Shown: positions 18,505 through 27,394, numbered from the stretch's first letter. The stretch: DNA of 64,000 nt from Paenibacillus kyungheensis (GCF_028606985.1 NZ_CP117416.1:3076001-3140000), one strand, 5' to 3'. A program made the numbers and translations. The notes: generated by a model from the letters alone, not told the origin.

Positions 18505-18611
18505 TTAGATTGTTTGTATATTGAGAAATTTTTTCGATAAATTTGTGCAGATATTATATTATTCCCCATTAAGATTGTTATTGATAATATAACCAAATGC
18601 GGAAGAAAAGA

Positions 18612-18644
18612 AAAAGACCTCCATTTAAAATATGAAGATCTTTT
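18612..18644 (-). terminator. Rho-independent terminator of the AbiC-like gene
   Basis: AAAGATCTTCAT / ATGGAGGTCTTTTT on the reverse strand, about 75 bases past the stop of the broken AbiC-like gene. Confidence 0.7.
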
Positions 18645-18719
18645 ATTATATTTATAGAAAATCATCATATGATAGCAATGAAATTTTTCTAAACAATATT
18701 GAAAATGCTTTTGAATATG

Positions 18720-19472
18720 CTAAGAAGAAAATAAATTAAAAATTTTGATTAAAGCTAATTGATGTTGATTAGAATCTTCTTGAGCAAAGCGCTTAAGTAC
18801 TATAGATTCATTTTCTGACAAATTAACTTTTATTATTTTTTTGAGATTGTCAATTTGTAAAACTGTTAACTGGCTCTCAATAACGAATTGTAAAAGAAAA
18901 AAACAAGTTTCGATATATTGTTTAAAGTTCTGACGATCTTGATAACTTAGAGGAGAACGTGTTGGCTTTCTTGAATCATCTGCCAGAATATTCAAATAAG
19001 AATCCAAACTACCAAAAGAACTTATGACTTTTGAAACTTCTACAGAGTATGAAGTTTCAATAGAAACTAATATACCCGATTTGAGCTTAATTAGATCATT
19101 TACAGTAGTTAATATTAATTGGTAATTCATTAACTGTTGTTGCATCTCTAATTGATCTGCTGACCGAGTAGTCTCTTCACGTTGCATTTTTAATTCTTCT
19201 GTCTGCATTTCAATTGCTTTTCTTTGGAGACTCAATTCATCTGTTTACATTTCTATCGATTTTCTTTGTTGTTGTAATTCCTGCCGCTGAACAGAAATAG
19301 TATATATCAAGCCTGCAAATGCTAATCCAGAAAATAAGGCATTTATTGCACCAAACATATCTCCAGTTATTCCTCGAAAATCTTTCTCTACAAAAAAGTA
19401 AATAATTAATGCAGATCCAGCCCAAACTATAAAAACTGATAACCCTATTATAATTATTCTCATTTTTTTCAT
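18720..19472 (-). pseudogene. Putative phage abortive infection (AbiC-like) gene split by an in-frame TAA
   Basis: From ATG 19472 the frame encodes two membrane helices (IIIIGLSVFIVWAGSALIIY and the FGAINALFSGLAFAGLIYTI block) and a coiled coil of QRxEL-type repeats. This is the hallmark of the putative phage abortive infection family (PF16872-like). Codon 76 is TAA at 19245-19247. The same frame then continues without interruption for 174 codons (TDEL, LQRKAIEMQTEELKMQ) to the stop at 18720. Repeats before and after the stop line up, so a CAA-to-TAA change in one 250-residue gene is the simplest reading. A TTG at 19235 could restart translation of the C-terminal part. GC content is very low compared with neighbours, which suggests transfer. 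Confidence 0.8.
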
Positions 19473-19734
19473 TATTAATATTCACCTATTTATAAACTTA
19501 TTTTTCAGTATATTATATATTAATTCAGATCAAGACTGTATTATCAACTTTTAATAACATATTTATTTTAATCCCGACCCAAACCAAACTAATATTCCTT
19601 ACGAAGTTAGAATGAATATTGAGAATAAGTTCTGTATCAACAAATTATAAATTCAATTTTTTACATATAATGTCTGCGTTCATAAATAAGTATACCCGAT
19701 ATAAGAAATAAAATACTCTAAAGGAGATTTTAAA

Positions 19735-20970
19735 TTGAACAAAGAAAAATATACATTGCTATGGAAAATTATCGTTTTAATTTTTTTGATTCATCTAATA
19801 CCTTTTAATGTTTCTCATGCAATTGATTCAACAGATTCCTCAGAAATACCTGTTACTGATTCGTTAACTGATATAATCAAAAATTCTATTAAATCAGTAC
19901 AACTTGCAGATGAAAATGGCAAACTCAAGTCTGCGACTTATCAAATGGAATTTGCACGGAGCATTGCTAATTTTGATAGTATTGATTCTGTATTTCCAGA
20001 TCGCTCAGGTAATAATATTATTGTTGTTTATTTTGATAAAAATAGAGTTGTAAAATTAGCTTCTTTTCAAGCATCCAACGGTAAATTTCTTTGGGAAACA
20101 ACTCTTAGCAAAGGTTTCGTTAGACAAACAATTTATGAAGTTCAAGATAATGGGGAAATTTTCTGTACAACAGAAGATAAAAATAATTTTTATTTATATA
20201 CTGTCAACGAGAAAACAGGAAAAATAACAAGATTTATAACACAAGCACTCCCATCGAAACCATCTTTTTTAGATTGGAATTATTGGATTTTAAATAATAA
20301 CGAATTATTGATGTCATTTTCTATGAATAACAAATCAAAATTACGCTATTTTGATCATAATGGAAAAGTAATAAGAACACAGGAACTATCTGGGATTTTA
20401 AGGGATGTTCAAAATAATAATCTGCTTATTACTAGTGGTACATCTACTAATGTTCATTTTAAAGTTCAGGATCTACACGAAAAAGTTAGATTTACAGGAG
20501 AATTGAAGGATGGAATGATTTGGGAATCATATCTTTTTCCAGACTTATCTGTTGCTCTTGAAACAAATATCGGAGGTATAGGAGAAAACACATTTCGATT
20601 ACATAAATACAACTCAACCGGGAAAAAGGAATGGATCCACACTACCATTAATGCTTATTCTCCTTATAAACATATTGGAGATCACATTATCGTAATCACT
20701 CCTATATTATCTAAAGTTATATCTTTAGATAAAGGAAAAATTTCTAAAGTATTAAAAGATCGAAAAGATGTAAGTATTTCCTTAAAACATAAACTACTTT
20801 ACTTTTCAGATAAAACTGTACGCATTGCTGATTCAAAAAAAATGAAATGGTTAGCTGAGATAAATTATATACAAAATCACAGCTATAATGCTTGGTTAAA
20901 TAAACAACAGTTAGCAATAATTGATTACGACAATAAAGTGCTCGCTGTTATAAAAATTACAGAAAAATAA
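19735..20970 (+). CDS. Secreted PQQ-like beta-propeller protein
   Basis: A 411-residue protein with a signal peptide (LLWKIIVLIFLIHLIPF, cleavage near SHA). The mature part has repeated strands such as VKLASFQASNGKFLWETTL, YLYTVNEKTGKITRF and KEWIHTTINAY, typical of PQQ-binding-like or quinoprotein beta-propellers. Classical PQQ-binding residues cannot be confirmed. The start is TTG 19735 with AAGGAGA 8 bases ahead. The gene is about 30 percent GC, far below the flanking core genes. It lies between duplicated MCP-HAD segments, next to an AbiC-like pseudogene and a lectin pseudogene, so it was probably acquired with them. Function unknown. Confidence 0.75.
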   Translation: MNKEKYTLLWKIIVLIFLIHLIPFNVSHAIDSTDSSEIPVTDSLTDIIKNSIKSVQLADENGKLKSATYQMEFARSIANFDSIDSVFPDRSGNNIIVVYFDKNRVVKLASFQASNGKFLWETTLSKGFVRQTIYEVQDNGEIFCTTEDKNNFYLYTVNEKTGKITRFITQALPSKPSFLDWNYWILNNNELLMSFSMNNKSKLRYFDHNGKVIRTQELSGILRDVQNNNLLITSGTSTNVHFKVQDLHEKVRFTGELKDGMIWESYLFPDLSVALETNIGGIGENTFRLHKYNSTGKKEWIHTTINAYSPYKHIGDHIIVITPILSKVISLDKGKISKVLKDRKDVSISLKHKLLYFSDKTVRIADSKKMKWLAEINYIQNHSYNAWLNKQQLAIIDYDNKVLAVIKITEK

Positions 20971-20973
20971 TTT

Positions 20974-21020
20974 AAAAATTTCCTAATATCATATATTGAA
21001 TAATCTCAGGAAATTTTTGT
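20974..21020 (+). terminator. Rho-independent terminator
   Basis: AAAAATTTCCT / AGGAAATTTTT closes the beta-propeller gene immediately after its stop codon. Confidence 0.8.
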
Positions 21021-21072
21021 GTCTGAATAGCAATTATTTGAGCTAATAAAAAAATTGGTAAGATCTGTATAA

Positions 21073-21240
21073 ATACTTTTTAGTTCTAAACCTTATAAAT
21101 GGAGTAATAATTACTATCAGGGTAAAGTTCCAGCAGGTATGGTTGGAGAAATACTGGTTGTTCAAGACGATGGCAATCTAGTAATGTATTCTAGTGGTGG
21201 TAAAGGTCCAATGTAGGCATCTGATACGAGTGGACATTAA
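21073..21240 (+). pseudogene. Fragment of a bulb-type mannose-binding lectin gene
   Basis: The forward frame reads YQGKVPAGMVGE and then the lectin signature QDDGNLVMYSSGGKGPM, a TAG at 21214, and ASDTSGH before TAA. In B-lectin domains this position is normally Trp (W-A-S/T), so TGG has become TAG. No start codon or ribosome site precedes it. The domain occurs in LlpA-like bacteriocins and other bacterial secreted lectins. A U-tailed hairpin follows at 21256-21340. Confidence 0.75.
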
Positions 21241-21255
21241 TATCAACATTCTAAA

Positions 21256-21340
21256 CTAAAAAATCCCTTGAGTTTGTAACCTAAAAGACATGATTAAATG
21301 ACTTTTACGTTGCATTTCTCAAGGAATTTTTTTAGTTAGT
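21256..21340 (+). terminator. Terminator-like long hairpin
   Basis: AAATCCCTTGAG pairs with CTCAAGGAATTT and is followed by a T-run. It probably served the decayed lectin gene. Confidence 0.55.
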
Positions 21341-21349
21341 CGATCAAAT

Positions 21350-21654
21350 CATTTTCGCTACTTTTTGCGTCTAAATATCTAATATCTGAGCAGAGTAAGC
21401 GATATCTGTAGCCACTTGGGTAACGCCAATAACTTCATTTCTATTTTTGTTCCATACTGGCATATAGGTAGCTTCTAGCCAGATTGCATTCCCTTTTGCA
21501 TCTTTACGTTCGATTTTATCGTGAAATGTTTCTCCCGATAAAAAACTGTTCCAAAATTTCTCATATTTTATACTATTCGCAAATTCAGGAGTTCGTCCGT
21601 CACCATTTCAAGCTGACTCATGTCATTCATGATTTTCCTCTAATGTATGTGTAC
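21350..21654 (-). pseudogene. Internally deleted copy of the PAS-MCP gene
   Basis: Both ends and the middle match the intact gene at 17073-17987: the C-terminal codons (CTAATATCTGAGCAGAGTAA), the PAS core (TTCATTTCTATTTTTGTTCC) and the start region. Two blocks are missing. The larger deletion (nearly 500 bases, the signalling domain) has its junction at the repeated ATATCTGTA. The second removes most of the first PAS strand region. The former start codon is at 21628-21630. It lies directly beside the intact HAD gene. Confidence 0.9.
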
Positions 21655-21683
21655 AAGCATGATACTTATTTTGGTAAAGAATC

Positions 21684-22544
21684 TTATCCAATCAACTCGT
21701 ACTTTTGAAAACTTAGAAACAGACCATCTTCTTCTACCGTCGTTGTAATATGATCTGCTATCGCTTGCAGAGCTGGTTTGGCATTTCCCATCGCTATTCC
21801 GGTCTTGCAGTACTCTAGCATCTCCGCATCATTCATTCCATCACCGATAGCTATGATATCTTCTCGGGACATTCCTAGATGTTCAAGCAAATCTGCAATA
21901 GCTAGAGCTTTATGTATTCCAGGGATAATTAACTCTCCACTGCCTTCGCCAAATATAGGGACAGTACATTGCATCACATGAAACTTCCCTTCAAATTCTT
22001 GCTTGATCTGTTCAAAAGGAATAGTCGAACTTTCTAGAAAACAGACTTTATTTACATCATCTTTGTACAGATTAGCTTCGCCATACGTTAATCCTGTGAT
22101 AAAAGGATGAGGGGTTAATGCTTTCTTTTGCTGTGCAAGTGGATCATTCTCTAGATCTCCATAGATGCGTCGTTCCAAATGAGCTTCAAGCTGGCTACTC
22201 GCATAGAGAGCTGAATTGGATTCCAGATAAAAATCGATCTGATGCTGGTTAAAAAAGTCCACCATATGGCGTACATCTTCTTCTGTTACTTTTTTGTGGT
22301 ATAAAATATCTTCTCCAAACTCGACATAACCTCCACCTGCTCCAATCAGTCCATCGAATCCAATCTCCCAGATACTATCGTAAATCTCAGCTTTGGAGCG
22401 ACCTGTACATAGATAGAGTAAGTGTCCGTTGTTACGTGCTTGCTGACAAGCTTGTTTTGCAGACAAGGGGATATGTCCATCATCGTCTACCAGTGTGCCA
22501 TCTATATCAATAAAGACTATTTTTCGGTGAGTGTTTTCTGTCAT
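21684..22544 (-). CDS. Cof-type HAD-IIB phosphatase
   Basis: A 286-residue haloacid dehalogenase-superfamily phosphatase of the Cof (IIB) type. Motif I is VFIDIDGTLVDDDG (nucleophile Asp ~12), motif II is the Thr/Ser in LYLCTGRS (~43), the Lys of motif III lies in the C2-cap to core return, and motif IV is IAIGDGMNDAEML (~228). It probably dephosphorylates sugar phosphates or cofactors. ATG 22544 follows GGAGG. A remnant of the same gene lies at 18219-18350 next to the intact PAS-MCP gene. Monocistronic. Confidence 0.93.
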   Translation of the reverse strand: MTENTHRKIVFIDIDGTLVDDDGHIPLSAKQACQQARNNGHLLYLCTGRSKAEIYDSIWEIGFDGLIGAGGGYVEFGEDILYHKKVTEEDVRHMVDFFNQHQIDFYLESNSALYASSQLEAHLERRIYGDLENDPLAQQKKALTPHPFITGLTYGEANLYKDDVNKVCFLESSTIPFEQIKQEFEGKFHVMQCTVPIFGEGSGELIIPGIHKALAIADLLEHLGMSREDIIAIGDGMNDAEMLEYCKTGIAMGNAKPALQAIADHITTTVEEDGLFLSFQKYELIG

Positions 22545-22868
22545 GATCTAACCTCCATAATGTGTAAAGAAATTAATTGAAGAATATACTACAAGCAGAC
22601 ATCTTATTTTATCTATCACTATAAATAGAACCCTGTAAGAATAAAACAAATATGCTTTAGTATTGCTTCTCTTTTACATTGTTTTGTCTGAGAACTCTAG
22701 TTTGCGTTTATTTAGCATATCGAATATTTTATCTACCTTATAGTGGTATTCCGAACTTTTCGGTATTATTTGTTATTTTAGAACTATTTTCATCAATAAT
22801 TGTCTTCTTTTTTCTGATATACTAAATATGTAAAAAATATATACATATAGAAAGAAGGTCTCTACTCT
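22545..22868. other. Gene-free divergent interval, 324 bases
   Basis: AT-rich spacer between the HAD and GNAT genes, which diverge. It must carry both promoters. I see no hairpin terminator, RNA gene or small ORF with a ribosome site. Confidence 0.4.
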
Positions 22869-23441
22869 ATGCGTGCTATTGATTATCATCACTATTTTTG
22901 GCAAGATGATAAAATTCGATTACGAGCTATCCAAGACGAAGATTGGGAAAGTCATTATATTAATCGATTTGATTCTGAAGCTAGACGATTATTAGAAACA
23001 GCGATCGAACTTCCTCCCACTGCTAGTGAAGCACAGCAATTTGTAGAAAGATTTAAAGATTTCGCTAATCAGCAATCTCGTTTGATGTTTGCTATTGATA
23101 CACTCGATGGGGAACATGTTGGAGCACTCAATATGAACAGTATTGATGAACGTAATGGAACATTCAGTATTGGTATACAAATAGATAAAGATCATCGTGG
23201 TCAAGGCTACGGTACACGAGCTATTAAAATTCTGCTTACTTACGCCTTTTTAGAACGAAGATTGAATAAGTTTAATGATTATGTATTAGAAGGCAATGAA
23301 GGCTCTATTCGTATGATGCAGAAATTAGGGTGTGTGCAAGAAGGAGTACGACGCCAAGTCATTTATACTCATGGAAAATATCAAGATTTGATATTATTTG
23401 GCTTAACCAAAGACGAATTTATTGCTTATCATAACATCTAA
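22869..23441 (+). CDS. GNAT family N-acetyltransferase (RimJ/RimL-like)
   Basis: A 190-residue Acetyltransf_3-type protein. The acetyl-CoA pyrophosphate loop is HRGQGYGTRAIKILL (~residue 115). GTFSIGIQIDKD precedes it, and the Asn-rich helix NEGSIRMMQKLGCVQEG is the usual C-terminal RimJ-like block. Start ATG 22869 follows AGAAGG. The acceptor may be an amine, antibiotic or ribosomal protein; it cannot be told from sequence. Convergent with the unknown gene at 23543, separated by a bidirectional terminator. Confidence 0.9.
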   Translation: MRAIDYHHYFWQDDKIRLRAIQDEDWESHYINRFDSEARRLLETAIELPPTASEAQQFVERFKDFANQQSRLMFAIDTLDGEHVGALNMNSIDERNGTFSIGIQIDKDHRGQGYGTRAIKILLTYAFLERRLNKFNDYVLEGNEGSIRMMQKLGCVQEGVRRQVIYTHGKYQDLILFGLTKDEFIAYHNI

Positions 23442-23443
23442 AT

Positions 23444-23482
23444 AAAAAAGACCATTCTTTGTACAAGAAGTGGTCTTTTTTA
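23444..23482. terminator. Bidirectional rho-independent terminator
   Basis: AAAAAAGACCATTCTT / AAGTGGTCTTTTTT with a short loop, between two convergent genes. Confidence 0.85.
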
Positions 23483-23542
23483 TTTAGAATTTAGATATTC
23501 TTATACAGCCTGTTCTAACTTCTTCAAGATATAATACTCTAA

Positions 23543-24217
23543 TTAATAACATTCTTCATGTTCTAATATCAATTGCGCTTGCTGATCGACCGTATACCAG
23601 GTATCTACATCTTCATCATCAGTATACTTTTTCCAAGCTATATAAAAATGGAACTGGCATAGCTTATAACTTGCTATCGAAGGCAAATACATACCTATTG
23701 TATTGATATCACTAAACGTTAACTCATTCTGATCTTTGATCTGAATAGGCATAAGATTATGAGTACCACTTCGATCTTGCAAAGCTTCGGCATCCTCGGT
23801 TCCTATAGATACATAATGAGTATCGCTTTCCCAAGTGGAAGCTTCCAAATATTGACCTGTACTACTCCCACCTGTTATCCATTGCTGTTCTGCCCAATAC
23901 GCTGTACATTTAAGCGATACATCATCGTTACTCACATTCATGACTCTAATCAATAGACCGCAACTACCATCTACTCGCATATGTAGAGGAAGTGGAATGA
24001 TAGGATGAGCCATCATAATTTCAATAACCAATTGCTCAGATTTCCACGTATACATATAACTTCCCTGTTGTAATTGCTGGCATATATAGCTGGTATCCAG
24101 CAGATTGCCTGCTCCAATATCCAATGCTAATCGAATAAGTCCTAATGGGGTAACTACCTCTAGTGGTTGATGAATCATCTCAAGCTCATCATTCTTTTTG
24201 GATTGAAAAAGTTCCAT
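23543..24217 (-). CDS. Unrecognised protein encoded with an RNA ligase
   Basis: I do not recognise this ~224-residue protein. It has no signal peptide or membrane helix. The N-terminal part (EVVTPLGLIRLALDIG) and alternating hydrophobic strands (LVIEIMMAHPIIPLPLHMRV, LIRVMNVSNDDVSLKCTAYW) suggest an all-beta fold. The C-terminus is acidic (DDEDVDTW). ATG 24217 has AAAGG 9 bases ahead; ATG 24226 is also possible. It begins 12 bases after the RNA ligase stop, so it is the second gene of that operon and may act with the ligase. Confidence 0.7.
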   Translation of the reverse strand: MELFQSKKNDELEMIHQPLEVVTPLGLIRLALDIGAGNLLDTSYICQQLQQGSYMYTWKSEQLVIEIMMAHPIIPLPLHMRVDGSCGLLIRVMNVSNDDVSLKCTAYWAEQQWITGGSSTGQYLEASTWESDTHYVSIGTEDAEALQDRSGTHNLMPIQIKDQNELTFSDINTIGMYLPSIASYKLCQFHFYIAWKKYTDDEDVDTWYTVDQQAQLILEHEECY

Positions 24218-24229
24218 ACTTTCCATCCT

Positions 24230-25111
24230 TTACTCTTTAGCTTCTACGACTTCTTTTATCAATACAGGCAAGTGTTTACCTATGATTTTACGAATATCTT
24301 TTACATCAAATGAAACAATTCGGTCGCCTTCTTCTTGCACTATATCTTCTACAATTCGCGGGGTTATTTGCTTTAAGATTAATGCCATGTCTTTCATACC
24401 GTAGTCTGCTTGAAGTGAACCTTCATCTATTAATTTATAGATCCACTTTTCGACGCGCGCTCTAGTTAATACAGATTTTACAGCTTCGATTTCAGCAGAT
24501 TGAAAGTTAGGGTCTTTGGGCTTTTTGATACGTTGTACTTCTTTGAATGCATCAATAACAAGCTTTACAAAGAGCTGTTTGCCATATACATCATGATAAT
24601 CTACATTTTTGACAACAATACCTTCACCCTTTTTGACACCTAATGCTGTCTGTCCGATAAATGATTCTAAATGTTCCAGGGATTGATATTCTCCTTCGTA
24701 AAACACAGGAATTAAGTGTAAACCCAATCGCTCTGCTTCTTGTTTCACTTCGGTAAAATGAAGATACTTTTCGTTATCTACATCATACAGATCAAATAGA
24801 AAAAACTGTTTGGTTAGTTCTCCATAATTGATTTTATGCTTGGTAAGCCATTCACCAAAATAGACTACATCGCTTCGAAGTAAACTAGCATCCAGTGTCT
24901 GTGTCCACTCATAAAAACCTTGTAGATTATTTTGCTCGGTCAATCGCTCATTTCTTGAAAAAGCTACTACTTTGCCGTCTTCTAGCTTGAATGATCCATT
25001 GGCTCCATCTAGTTTTTCTTGAATAATAATAGGATCACCGGGTTGAAGCACATTTTCGGTCGTTTTGTGCCCCATTCTGACTACACTCATATACTTCTTC
25101 ATCTCACTCAT
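24230..25111 (-). CDS. RNA ligase (T4 Rnl2-like nucleotidyltransferase)
   Basis: A 293-residue protein with the covalent nucleotidyltransferase motifs in order. Motif I is IQEKLDGANGSF (lysine nucleophile ~32). A later acidic strand DVVYFGEWL serves as motif III, GVKKGEGIVVKN (~150-165) is motif IV, and FVKLV (~180) is motif V. The order and short domain match the Rnl2-like RNA ligase family (PF09414). The C-terminal ~100 residues are helical and charged, and may bind RNA. The enzyme should adenylate itself and seal RNA ends, for example nicked tRNA. ATG 25111 follows AAAGGAG. First gene of a two-gene operon with the unrecognised protein at 23543. An RlaP-like nucleotidyltransferase lies 4.6 kb away. 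Confidence 0.88.
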   Translation of the reverse strand: MSEMKKYMSVVRMGHKTTENVLQPGDPIIIQEKLDGANGSFKLEDGKVVAFSRNERLTEQNNLQGFYEWTQTLDASLLRSDVVYFGEWLTKHKINYGELTKQFFLFDLYDVDNEKYLHFTEVKQEAERLGLHLIPVFYEGEYQSLEHLESFIGQTALGVKKGEGIVVKNVDYHDVYGKQLFVKLVIDAFKEVQRIKKPKDPNFQSAEIEAVKSVLTRARVEKWIYKLIDEGSLQADYGMKDMALILKQITPRIVEDIVQEEGDRIVSFDVKDIRKIIGKHLPVLIKEVVEAKE

Positions 25112-25245
25112 TATGTAAGCTCCTTTGGGATTAAGTCATACTACTTATATTGTATATTCTAATAAAGATACGATTCGTATTGCCTACATGCTTTTGCTAT
25201 AATAATTACAATCTATTCTATATTTATACACGAAAGGAAAAAATG

Positions 25246-26772
25246 ATGCTACCTCAAGTTGGAGATATCTATTGTGTTTTTTCTCAAAAACTACAGCAAT
25301 ATGTAGCCTGTCAGGTCACTCATCTTAAAGAAGGATCATCTCCAAAAGAACCTCCACTAGCCGCTATTCTAGAATTAGACTGGACAGGAGATACACTGCC
25401 CGATGAAGATACTTTACATACGATGAAGCCGTTAGTGTGCAACTCTTATTTTTGGAATGATCAATTTGATCATAAATATGTGAGTGCCAACGTGCCTCCG
25501 GAATACTCATTTGTAGGAAATATTTCTCCTCTAGTGAATCAAGAAGTAAAAAGCTACGCTGGAGGTTGGCATATCGGCAATAGCATCCATAACCAACGTC
25601 GCTGGGAACGTATTGATGTAACGAAAAGAAACCTATTCAAATCGGCTTCTCCAGATATTGAAGTAGTCGTAGGGGGTCAGACACTACCTCAAAATACGAC
25701 AAGAATTAACGATCTGATCTTGCAAAAGATAGAAGATTTCTCTGAATTGGATAAGCTTCCTTGCCTGATATCGATTGAGACTGAACAAGGTACCCTAGAA
25801 TTGGCACACTATATCAACCAGAATCCTCTTATTCATGAATTACAATGGAAATCTTTGATAGTGACTGAACTTGATCTCAGGCAGAGCCATTTAAATCGTT
25901 TGATGCTAGAACCAGATCATCTTATTACAATTTATCTTAATGATGATCTTATACATTTTATGCTCAATAGTGAACCTTCTCCTGATCTTCATATTCATAG
26001 TGTGTCTGATGGACGATTTATTGATTTACAATGTTGGAACCATTTTTTCCAGTTTCATGGTCTAGATCATTTAGCCGGACTATCTCTAGTTCGTATACAA
26101 GAGATAGATATCAACACTATAGTGGAACGCTTTCCTTATTTGACCGAACTGCGAGTATCAGGCAAGCCAGGTGTTGTACACCATATACAAAATCTAGCAA
26201 AACTACCTCATTTGCAAATTTTGAACACAGATGATCTATTCGGATTCGAAGCAGATGAGTTCCCATCTCCTGAGCAGTTACCCAAGTTATCGGTGTTATG
26301 GATGAGCAGTATTCCAGCCAATGTAGCCAAATCGGTCAAAACGAAATATAAAAAAGCTGCTACTCTCGGGCTGGATCTGTCGATCACTCAACCACGCAAA
26401 CCGGAATGGCTGGCTGAAAATTTACTCAACCCTTTCCGCGATTGGGATGGACGTGAACATATTTCGGCTGCAAATGCTAAGAAAGCTGCTCAATCTTATA
26501 AAAAAATGCTTACTACTACACGTATGATCGATGCATCGATTCAGGCAGATACAGTATATTCGATGTTGGAAAAAATGGTCACTGAATATACAGAAACGTT
26601 TAACAAAATGGATCGGGGTCGGGGCATTATTGACACGATTGAACGCGAAGAAATCTATACTGTGTTAGACGAACTCTTAACAGAACTACAAGAACAATTA
26701 GGTGAGCAAGGCAAATTGCTTGTAGATAAAGACAGTTTGTACGAACTTTTTGATGAACTTCGAGATTTTTAA
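25246..26772 (+). CDS. Unrecognised ~508-residue LRR-like protein
   Basis: No family is recognised. The N-terminal ~60 residues (LPQVGDIYCVFSQKLQQYVA, then PPLAAILELDW) look like the small beta domain found in Imm26-like and related proteins. The middle (residues ~190-370) has leucine-rich spacing (LAGLSLVRIQEIDINTIVER, FPYLTELRVSG, LPHLQILNTDD, LPKLSVLWMSS), consistent with four to six LRR-like repeats. The C-terminal ~110 residues are helical and acidic (VLDELLTELQEQLGEQG). AAAGGA precedes two adjacent ATGs; ATG 25246 has the better spacing (7), ATG 25243 is the alternative. Soluble. An interaction or immunity role is possible but unproven. It is divergent from the RNA ligase operon. Confidence 0.7.
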   Translation: MLPQVGDIYCVFSQKLQQYVACQVTHLKEGSSPKEPPLAAILELDWTGDTLPDEDTLHTMKPLVCNSYFWNDQFDHKYVSANVPPEYSFVGNISPLVNQEVKSYAGGWHIGNSIHNQRRWERIDVTKRNLFKSASPDIEVVVGGQTLPQNTTRINDLILQKIEDFSELDKLPCLISIETEQGTLELAHYINQNPLIHELQWKSLIVTELDLRQSHLNRLMLEPDHLITIYLNDDLIHFMLNSEPSPDLHIHSVSDGRFIDLQCWNHFFQFHGLDHLAGLSLVRIQEIDINTIVERFPYLTELRVSGKPGVVHHIQNLAKLPHLQILNTDDLFGFEADEFPSPEQLPKLSVLWMSSIPANVAKSVKTKYKKAATLGLDLSITQPRKPEWLAENLLNPFRDWDGREHISAANAKKAAQSYKKMLTTTRMIDASIQADTVYSMLEKMVTEYTETFNKMDRGRGIIDTIEREEIYTVLDELLTELQEQLGEQGKLLVDKDSLYELFDELRDF

Positions 26773-26782
26773 GTGTACACAA

Positions 26783-27394
26783 CTATGACTGCTTATATGT
26801 TTTGACATACCCTAATTTGATCCCTTTAGTTACAGCTTCTAATGCTGAACTGACATGCAATTTATCAAAAATATGTTGAATATGATTAGATACCGTACGT
26901 TTACTAATAAATAGGCTATCTGCGACCTCTTCTCGTTTGTACCCATCGCTTAACATTTGCAAAATTTTGGTCTCTTGCTCAGTCAGTTGCTCGATCTCTT
27001 CTTCTTCATCGGGAAAATATGTACAGCCTGCATGAATATGAAGCAAGATATGTAACAACTGATCAGGAGATACATTTTTGTTGATAAATCCACGTGCTCC
27101 TGCTTTTTTCGCTTCATAACGGTAGACCGGAAGGTCAAATCCTGTCAAAATCACTATATTCAAATCTGGATATACTTTTGATACCGATTCAGCTACGATC
27201 AATCCGTCCTCTTCACTAATATTGCTTAAATTGATATCTACTAATAAAATATCTGGACGTTTTACCTCTATCATCTTCATCATTTCTGCTACTTCTTGTA
27301 CCGATCGAAAGCTACTGACTTCTGAATAATCTTCAAAAGCAATTTCCAAACTTTTTGCAAATAATATATGATCATCGATTAATAAAATATTCAT
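26783..27394 (-). CDS. NarL/LuxR-type response regulator
   Basis: A 203-residue two-domain regulator. Receiver (1-~120): LLIDDH acidic pair, phosphoacceptor in ILLVDINLSN (~54), VILTGF Thr and FINKNV Lys. LuxR helix-turn-helix (~140-203): LTEQETKILQMLSDG, then SKRTVSNHIQHIFDKL. ATG 27394 follows AAAGGTGAG and lies inside the 3' end of the kinase gene (23-base overlap), so the two proteins are translationally coupled. Its probable target is the perfect palindrome upstream of the small peptide gene at 29221, which would make an autoregulated loop. Confidence 0.93.
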   Translation of the reverse strand: MNILLIDDHILFAKSLEIAFEDYSEVSSFRSVQEVAEMMKMIEVKRPDILLVDINLSNISEEDGLIVAESVSKVYPDLNIVILTGFDLPVYRYEAKKAGARGFINKNVSPDQLLHILLHIHAGCTYFPDEEEEIEQLTEQETKILQMLSDGYKREEVADSLFISKRTVSNHIQHIFDKLHVSSALEAVTKGIKLGYVKTYKQS

